A stretch of DNA of 64,000 nt from Paenibacillus rubinfantis (GTDB lineage: Bacteria > Bacillota > Bacilli > Paenibacillales > Paenibacillaceae). The position numbers and the translations under genes were made by a program. Below the pieces are notes generated by a model. That model was not told where the DNA came from and did no database searches. It saw only the letters and a program-made list of their open reading frames with translations. Below are positions 59,924-64,000 of the stretch, in pieces. The stretch is taken from NCBI RefSeq assembly GCF_001486505.1, contig NZ_LN909066.1, positions 536,451 through 600,450 on the forward strand, given 5' to 3'. Position 1 is the stretch's first letter; each line of letters starts with the position of its first letter.

Positions 59924-61290
59924 GAAGCACCTCCCCCTTCCCGCAACGATGGCGGCGATGGGGACGATAGCGGCGTATCCTCATGAAGCATGGACGCCGC
60001 CAGTTCCTCGGCTCGGCGCACCAGCTCCTGTTTGGCTTCCGGGTTCAACCCCTGCAACAAACGCCGCAGCTGACGGTTGTCCGAGAGCGATGCCAGCGCG
60101 GTATCTACCAGCTCCTCCACCTGTTCGGAGGCAGCCGACGTCCGCTTAGCCAACCGAAAAAGCTCACCTAAGAAGCTGTCCTCCGCCAACACCCCCTCGC
60201 GGTCCAGCTCCATGCGGGTTTCCAGCTTGAACCCCGCCAGCCAAACGATGCCTTCGCCCAGCCCTAGACGCTCCACATCGGAAGAACCCAGGCCCGCAGC
60301 CTCGAAGCGCGCGATTTCCTTACGCCGCAGCTCCTGCAACAGCTCGGCCACTTCCGCCCCCGACTGAAGCAGCCCGTGCAGCGGCCCGCGCCCGATAAAG
60401 GTAAACCGAGCCACCGTAATGCGGCCGGGTTCGGCTTCCCTCAGTTCGTCCAGCCGCTCTTCCAAGCTCATCTTCAACGCCTCTTCCGTAGCGATCCCGT
60501 CGATCGTCAGACGGCTCTCCAGCCACAGCACCTGATCGAGACGCCGAAACGATAACTCGGCCTCCCCGTTCTCCGCCACTTCCACTAGATAACAGCCCTT
60601 TGGGCCGGTCTCCTTCAAACTGCGGCCTTGAATGTTGCCGGGGTACACAACCCACGGCGACTCGCAAAGAATCTCTCGTTTATGGATATGACCTAGCGCC
60701 CAGTAGTCATACCCCGACGCCTGAAGATCGCGAAGCGAGCACGGCGCGTAAGCGTCATGCCCCTCCTGGCCGTCCACATTGCCATGCAGCAACCCAATAT
60801 GGTAAAGCGCCGAGCCCGGCTCTCGCCGATACTGTAAAGCCAAGTTGTCATGCACCGCAGGGGTCGGATAGGACACCCCGGTCAGCACCGCCACCGGCTC
60901 TCCGTCGCTGCGCCTTACGGCCGTCACGCTTTCCGCTTGGGAGCCAAACTCGTAAACATGTCCGGGCAGCGCCAACCGGAGCCTCCGGCTGGACAAGGGG
61001 TCATGGTTGCCCCGAATCAGATACACCGGAATGCCGTGCTCCCCCAGCTTGTCCCAGCCCTCACGTAGGCGCAGCTGCGCGCGTAGTGAAGAGTCCGAAG
61101 CGTCGTAAATATCGCCGCTGATAACGACGAAATCGACGGCTTCCTCGATCGCCACCTTGATCAACTGGTCAAATGCGGCGAAGGTAGATTCCCGCAATAA
61201 CCCGCGCAGCCGATCCGGCACGCCGGACATGCCCGAGAAGGGGGTATCCAGATGCAAATCGGCTGCGTGAAGAAATCGAAAAGCTTTCAT
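59920..61290 (-). CDS. yhaO: SbcD/YhaO-like metallophosphoesterase nuclease
   Basis: Exonuclease subunit of 456 aa. The metallophosphoesterase motifs are in order: LHAADLHLDTPF (about 7-18), VISGDIYD (56-63), IRGNHDP (93-99) and GHIHKREIL (about 198). The first Asp/His set binds two metal ions for phosphodiester cleavage. The C-terminal ~150 residues are specific to YhaO-type proteins. It lies upstream of and overlaps the YhaN-like ATPase. The gene symbol is by similarity and context. Confidence 0.9.
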   Translation of the reverse strand: MKAFRFLHAADLHLDTPFSGMSGVPDRLRGLLRESTFAAFDQLIKVAIEEAVDFVVISGDIYDASDSSLRAQLRLREGWDKLGEHGIPVYLIRGNHDPLSSRRLRLALPGHVYEFGSQAESVTAVRRSDGEPVAVLTGVSYPTPAVHDNLALQYRREPGSALYHIGLLHGNVDGQEGHDAYAPCSLRDLQASGYDYWALGHIHKREILCESPWVVYPGNIQGRSLKETGPKGCYLVEVAENGEAELSFRRLDQVLWLESRLTIDGIATEEALKMSLEERLDELREAEPGRITVARFTFIGRGPLHGLLQSGAEVAELLQELRRKEIARFEAAGLGSSDVERLGLGEGIVWLAGFKLETRMELDREGVLAEDSFLGELFRLAKRTSAASEQVEELVDTALASLSDNRQLRRLLQGLNPEAKQELVRRAEELAASMLHEDTPLSSPSPPSLREGGGAS

Positions 61291-61309
61291 CCGAGCAACA
61301 ACTCTTTCC

Positions 61310-62431
61310 TTATTTGAATTGCAGGTACAACTTTTTCAGCTCATGCACAACCCGGTTCAGCGAGTATTGGGCTTTGGCCTTCTCCGACCCGCTGCGGGCC
61401 AGTTGGTAACGGTAATCCGGATCCACGATCACTTTCTCAAGCGCCATAGCCAAGGCTTCGGCGTCTTCCGGCGGCACCAGCAGTCCGTTTACACCGTCCT
61501 CGATCTGCTCGGCGATTCCGCCAACCTGAGTTCCCACAAGCGCAAGGCTGCAGAGCGCGGCTTCGGCAAACACGGAGCCAAATGCTTCCGCCCGAGACGG
61601 CAGTACAAAAATATCGAAGAAGGGCATAAATTCCTCCGGATGCAGCGTGTACCCGTAAAAAATCGTCTCATCGTAAATCCCCAATCGCTGAGCCAGTTGC
61701 TCCAACTCCTGGCGGATCGGGCCGTCGCCGATAATGTGGAGCACATAGTTGTGGCCGCGCTTTTTCAGCTCCGCGCAGGCATGCAGCAGCATATCCAGCC
61801 CTTTGGCCGGCACAAGGCGGCAGACGGTAACCAGCTGGGCGACTTCATTGTCATGGGGAATCGGCTTAAACCGCTTCTCGTCAAACCCGTTGGGAATTAC
61901 GCCGATAGCCGCGGGATCACTTACGTACGGCGCCAAATAATCGGCAAAAGATTGCGATACGGTATACAGCCGGTCAGCACGATGCTCCAGCTCGCGGTAC
62001 AACGAGGTCAGGAATCGGTGCTCGGGCCCGTTCTCCCGGATGCGGCCGTTCAAAATGAGCTCTTTTTCATAACTGGAGTGAATGCTTTGGATCACCGGGG
62101 TCTGCGGAAAAACTTCCTTCATCGCCAGCCCCGCGATCGGATGATGGGCATGAATGAGATCAAATGGCTGCTTCAACCGCAGCTTGGTCCACCATAAGTA
62201 GTCGCGATAGGTTTGCACGTATTTTTGCACAATGGGGCTGTCCCCGTATTGCTGCCAATCAAAAGTATGGAAAATAACGGGATCGCTCCCCTTTGAACGG
62301 ATCCGTTTCGGCAGAGAAAACAACTCCATCTCCCAATGAGGAGGATTAAACCGTTCTTGCAGGTACGGAATCATCGACGAGACGCCACCGGGCTGTTCCG
62401 GCGGAAAAAATAAAGCCTGCAGCAGTTTCAT
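61310..62431 (-). CDS. Glycosyltransferase family 4 protein
   Basis: Cytoplasmic GT-B transferase of 373 aa. The N-terminal acceptor half has FPPEQPGGVSSMIPYL, the second half has VCRLVPAKGLDMLLHACAEL, LHIIGDGPIRQELEQLA and the donor motif EAFGSVFAEAALCSLALVGTQVGG, with the E-x7-E pair of GT4. It adds a sugar to a lipid or cell-surface glycan. The ATG at 62431 with AAAGGAG at 7 bases is chosen; the frame is open to 62449. It lies 19 bases after YhaO, perhaps by chance. Confidence 0.88.
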   Translation of the reverse strand: MKLLQALFFPPEQPGGVSSMIPYLQERFNPPHWEMELFSLPKRIRSKGSDPVIFHTFDWQQYGDSPIVQKYVQTYRDYLWWTKLRLKQPFDLIHAHHPIAGLAMKEVFPQTPVIQSIHSSYEKELILNGRIRENGPEHRFLTSLYRELEHRADRLYTVSQSFADYLAPYVSDPAAIGVIPNGFDEKRFKPIPHDNEVAQLVTVCRLVPAKGLDMLLHACAELKKRGHNYVLHIIGDGPIRQELEQLAQRLGIYDETIFYGYTLHPEEFMPFFDIFVLPSRAEAFGSVFAEAALCSLALVGTQVGGIAEQIEDGVNGLLVPPEDAEALAMALEKVIVDPDYRYQLARSGSEKAKAQYSLNRVVHELKKLYLQFK

Positions 62432-62554
62432 TGAGGTTCTCCTTTGCATGTCGTTTACGATTTTGCGAAAAGTCCGCTTCTTTTTCCATTATGCCATAGG
62501 CAGGAAGGAACATCCATTCCCCTTTTGAGAATAAAAAGCGATATGTTAAACTTC

Positions 62555-62576
62555 TGAGGTACAGATGAGGTACAGA
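62555..62576. repeat. Tandem 11-base repeat upstream of rRNA methyltransferase
   Basis: TGAGGTACAGA occurs twice in direct tandem (62555-62565, 62566-62576), 50 bases before the RsmF-type start codon. It may be slippage or a leader feature. Confidence 0.6.
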
Positions 62577-62625
62577 TGAACTGGCCTCCGATGGCGTTTT
62601 TCTTATTCGGAAGGAGCAACAAAGC

Positions 62626-64000
62626 ATGACCATTCCAACCCTGCCTGCCGCTTACCTTGAAGCGGTGACAGCCCTGCTCGGCCCGGCCGAAGCGGAGGCG
62701 TTTCTGGCGAGCTATGACGCGCCTCGTGCTTATGGATTAAGACTGAACACGTTAAAAATCAACCCAGCCTCTTCGGCAGCAGATCAGCTGGCGGAGCGGT
62801 TCGCTTTGCGTCCGGTGCCTTGGTGCGGGACGGGCTATTATTACGAGGAATCGACCCGGCCGGGCAAACATCCCTACCATGCTGCCGGACTCTATTATAT
62901 TCAGGAGCCGTCGGCGATGTCCGCCGTGGAGCTGCTGGACCCCAAGCCCGGTCAAACGGTGCTGGATCTAGCGGCTGCTCCCGGCGGCAAAACAACCCAA
63001 ATCGCCGCAAAAATGGCCGGACAAGGCCTGCTGATTAGCAACGAGATCCACCCGCAGCGCGCGCGCATTCTGGCGGAGAACGTAGAGCGGCTGGGCATCC
63101 GCAACGCCGTCGTGACGCAAGCGGCACCGCCCGCGCTGTCGGCCCGTTTCCCGCTCGCTTTTGACCGGATCATGCTGGATGCCCCTTGCTCGGGGGAAGG
63201 GATGTTCCGGAAGGATCCCGAGGCGATTCGCGAGTGGTCGCCGGAGGCGGTGGAGCTCTGCGCCGCCCGGCAGTGGGACATCCTGCAGGACGCGGTAACG
63301 ATGCTGAAGCCCGGCGGACGGCTTGCCTACTCCACCTGCACGTTTAACCGTCGCGAGAACGAAGACACGATCGCCCGTTTGCTGGCAACGTATCCGTTCC
63401 TGCGGCTGATTGCTGAGAAGCGGATCTGGCCGCAGCGTGAACAGGGGGAAGGCCATTACGTCGCCCTGATTGAACGGGATAATGAGGAAAAGAGCGGCGC
63501 GACAGCCACCATCCCAGCCAGTCGACTCCCCCACACCGGACGCGCCGGACGCGAGCGGGAATACGGACGCGGCGGACGCGGCGGACGCTCCGGCCAAGCG
63601 GAACGCAGCGCCGCGGCGGCTTTGGACAGCTTCCGCGCCTGGGCGGCGGACGAGCTGCCCGCCATCGCGCTTCCTGCTGGCGGCACCCCGCTCCTGTTCG
63701 GCGAGGCGCTGTATCTGCTGCCGGCTAGCGGCGGCTTGGCGCTGACGCCGGACCACCTGACCGGCCTGAAAGTCCCGCGCGCCGGGCTGCACCTCGGCGA
63801 CGTCCGCAAAGGCCGGTTCGAACCCGCCCATGCGCTGGCTATGGCGCTCAGCGCAGCCGAAGCCGCCCCGCGTCTGTGGACGCTGGGCGAGGATTCGCCT
63901 CTCGCCGCCGCTTACCTGCGCGGCGAGACGCTGGAGGTGCCCGCCGACTTGCGCGGCTGGCACCTGGTGACCCTCGTCTGCGGCGAGGGTCAGTACCCGC
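62626..64000 (+). CDS. RsmF-type 16S rRNA (cytosine-5-)-methyltransferase (3' partial)
   Basis: SAM-dependent RNA m5C methyltransferase of the RsmB/RsmF group; 458 residues are visible and the frame is open at the right edge. The SAM site is LDLAAAPGGKTTQIA (113-127), with YYIQEPSAMSA in front. Catalytic cysteines are C188 in DAPCSGEGMFRKD and C238 in AYSTCTFN. A linker at about 300-323 is rich in Arg and Gly (GREREYGRGGRGGRSG) and is followed by an RsmF-type C-terminal RNA-binding domain. The ATG is 9 bases after AAGGAG. The GC content rises sharply in the second half. Confidence 0.9.
   Translation, partial: MTIPTLPAAYLEAVTALLGPAEAEAFLASYDAPRAYGLRLNTLKINPASSAADQLAERFALRPVPWCGTGYYYEESTRPGKHPYHAAGLYYIQEPSAMSAVELLDPKPGQTVLDLAAAPGGKTTQIAAKMAGQGLLISNEIHPQRARILAENVERLGIRNAVVTQAAPPALSARFPLAFDRIMLDAPCSGEGMFRKDPEAIREWSPEAVELCAARQWDILQDAVTMLKPGGRLAYSTCTFNRRENEDTIARLLATYPFLRLIAEKRIWPQREQGEGHYVALIERDNEEKSGATATIPASRLPHTGRAGREREYGRGGRGGRSGQAERSAAAALDSFRAWAADELPAIALPAGGTPLLFGEALYLLPASGGLALTPDHLTGLKVPRAGLHLGDVRKGRFEPAHALAMALSAAEAAPRLWTLGEDSPLAAAYLRGETLEVPADLRGWHLVTLVCGEGQYP

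Noticed and set aside
62968..63963. Minus-strand frame of 331 codons
   Set aside because: Antisense to the RsmF-type gene in a GC-rich region where spurious long frames are frequent; the plus strand has all catalytic motifs.

Overview
The window looks like a chromosomal segment of a Paenibacillus-like member of the Bacillota. The grounds are strong GGAGG ribosome binding sites, CcpA-type cre sites, YesM/YesN-type two-component pairs, CUT1 sugar transporters with lipoprotein binding proteins and no ATPase, and many cytoplasmic glycoside hydrolases. No phage, integrase, insertion sequence or CRISPR array was seen. The genus is inferred from gene content, not from a marker gene.

Layout. 1-1052: 3' end of a secreted beta-helix protein with a discoidin domain. 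1135-1219: first of three identical tRNA-Leu(CAG) genes (the others at 36769 and 54008, all minus strand). 1402-12197 (minus): sensor kinase, response regulator, lipoprotein, two permeases, GH51 arabinofuranosidase and GH2 hydrolase, a likely arabinose-containing glycan locus. 12261-19016: AraC regulator divergent from a formylglycine-type sulfatase, a split ChrA transporter, a ROK regulator, and a radical-SAM sulfatase maturase with a SEC-C tail. 19044-28084: alpha-galactoside locus with AraC regulator, GH4 alpha-galactosidase, ABC importer and a second kinase/regulator pair. 28173-36539: acetyltransferase, decayed adenosine deaminase, small membrane protein, class 3 lipase, MATE exporter, large beta-lactamase-fold serine hydrolase and a GHKL/LytTR two-component pair. 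36946-49581: GH5 hydrolase, a glycosyltransferase-like gene, then a pectin/rhamnogalacturonan locus (GH28, GH105, two permeases, two paralogous lipoproteins) with a divergent membrane-anchored AraC regulator of the YtdP/YesS type. 49681-53830: an AraC DNA-binding domain fused to a BtrH/C39-like domain, then an esterase and LacI regulator behind paired operators. From about 54.2 kb the content is housekeeping: small conserved proteins, Xpt, a YkvI-type membrane protein, a YhaN/YhaO (SbcC/SbcD-like) pair, a GT4 glycosyltransferase and an RsmF-type rRNA methyltransferase that runs off the window.

How it works together. Three sugar importers feed oligosaccharides to cytoplasmic hydrolases (GH51/GH2; GH4; GH28/GH105). 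Each has its own sensor or AraC regulator, and all three lack an ATP-binding subunit, so they probably share an MsmX-type ATPase encoded elsewhere. cre-like sites lie at the first two transporter/regulator loci, suggesting carbon catabolite repression. Several regulator/operator pairs can be proposed from the sequence: 13-bp direct repeats before GH4, 11-bp direct repeats before the pectin transporter, twin LacI-type palindromes before the esterase, and TTTATTTCATT repeats before the ROK gene. The least familiar items are the AraC-BtrH fusion with an apparent internal translation start, the SEC-C-tailed sulfatase maturase, and a structured noncoding element at 56586-56755.
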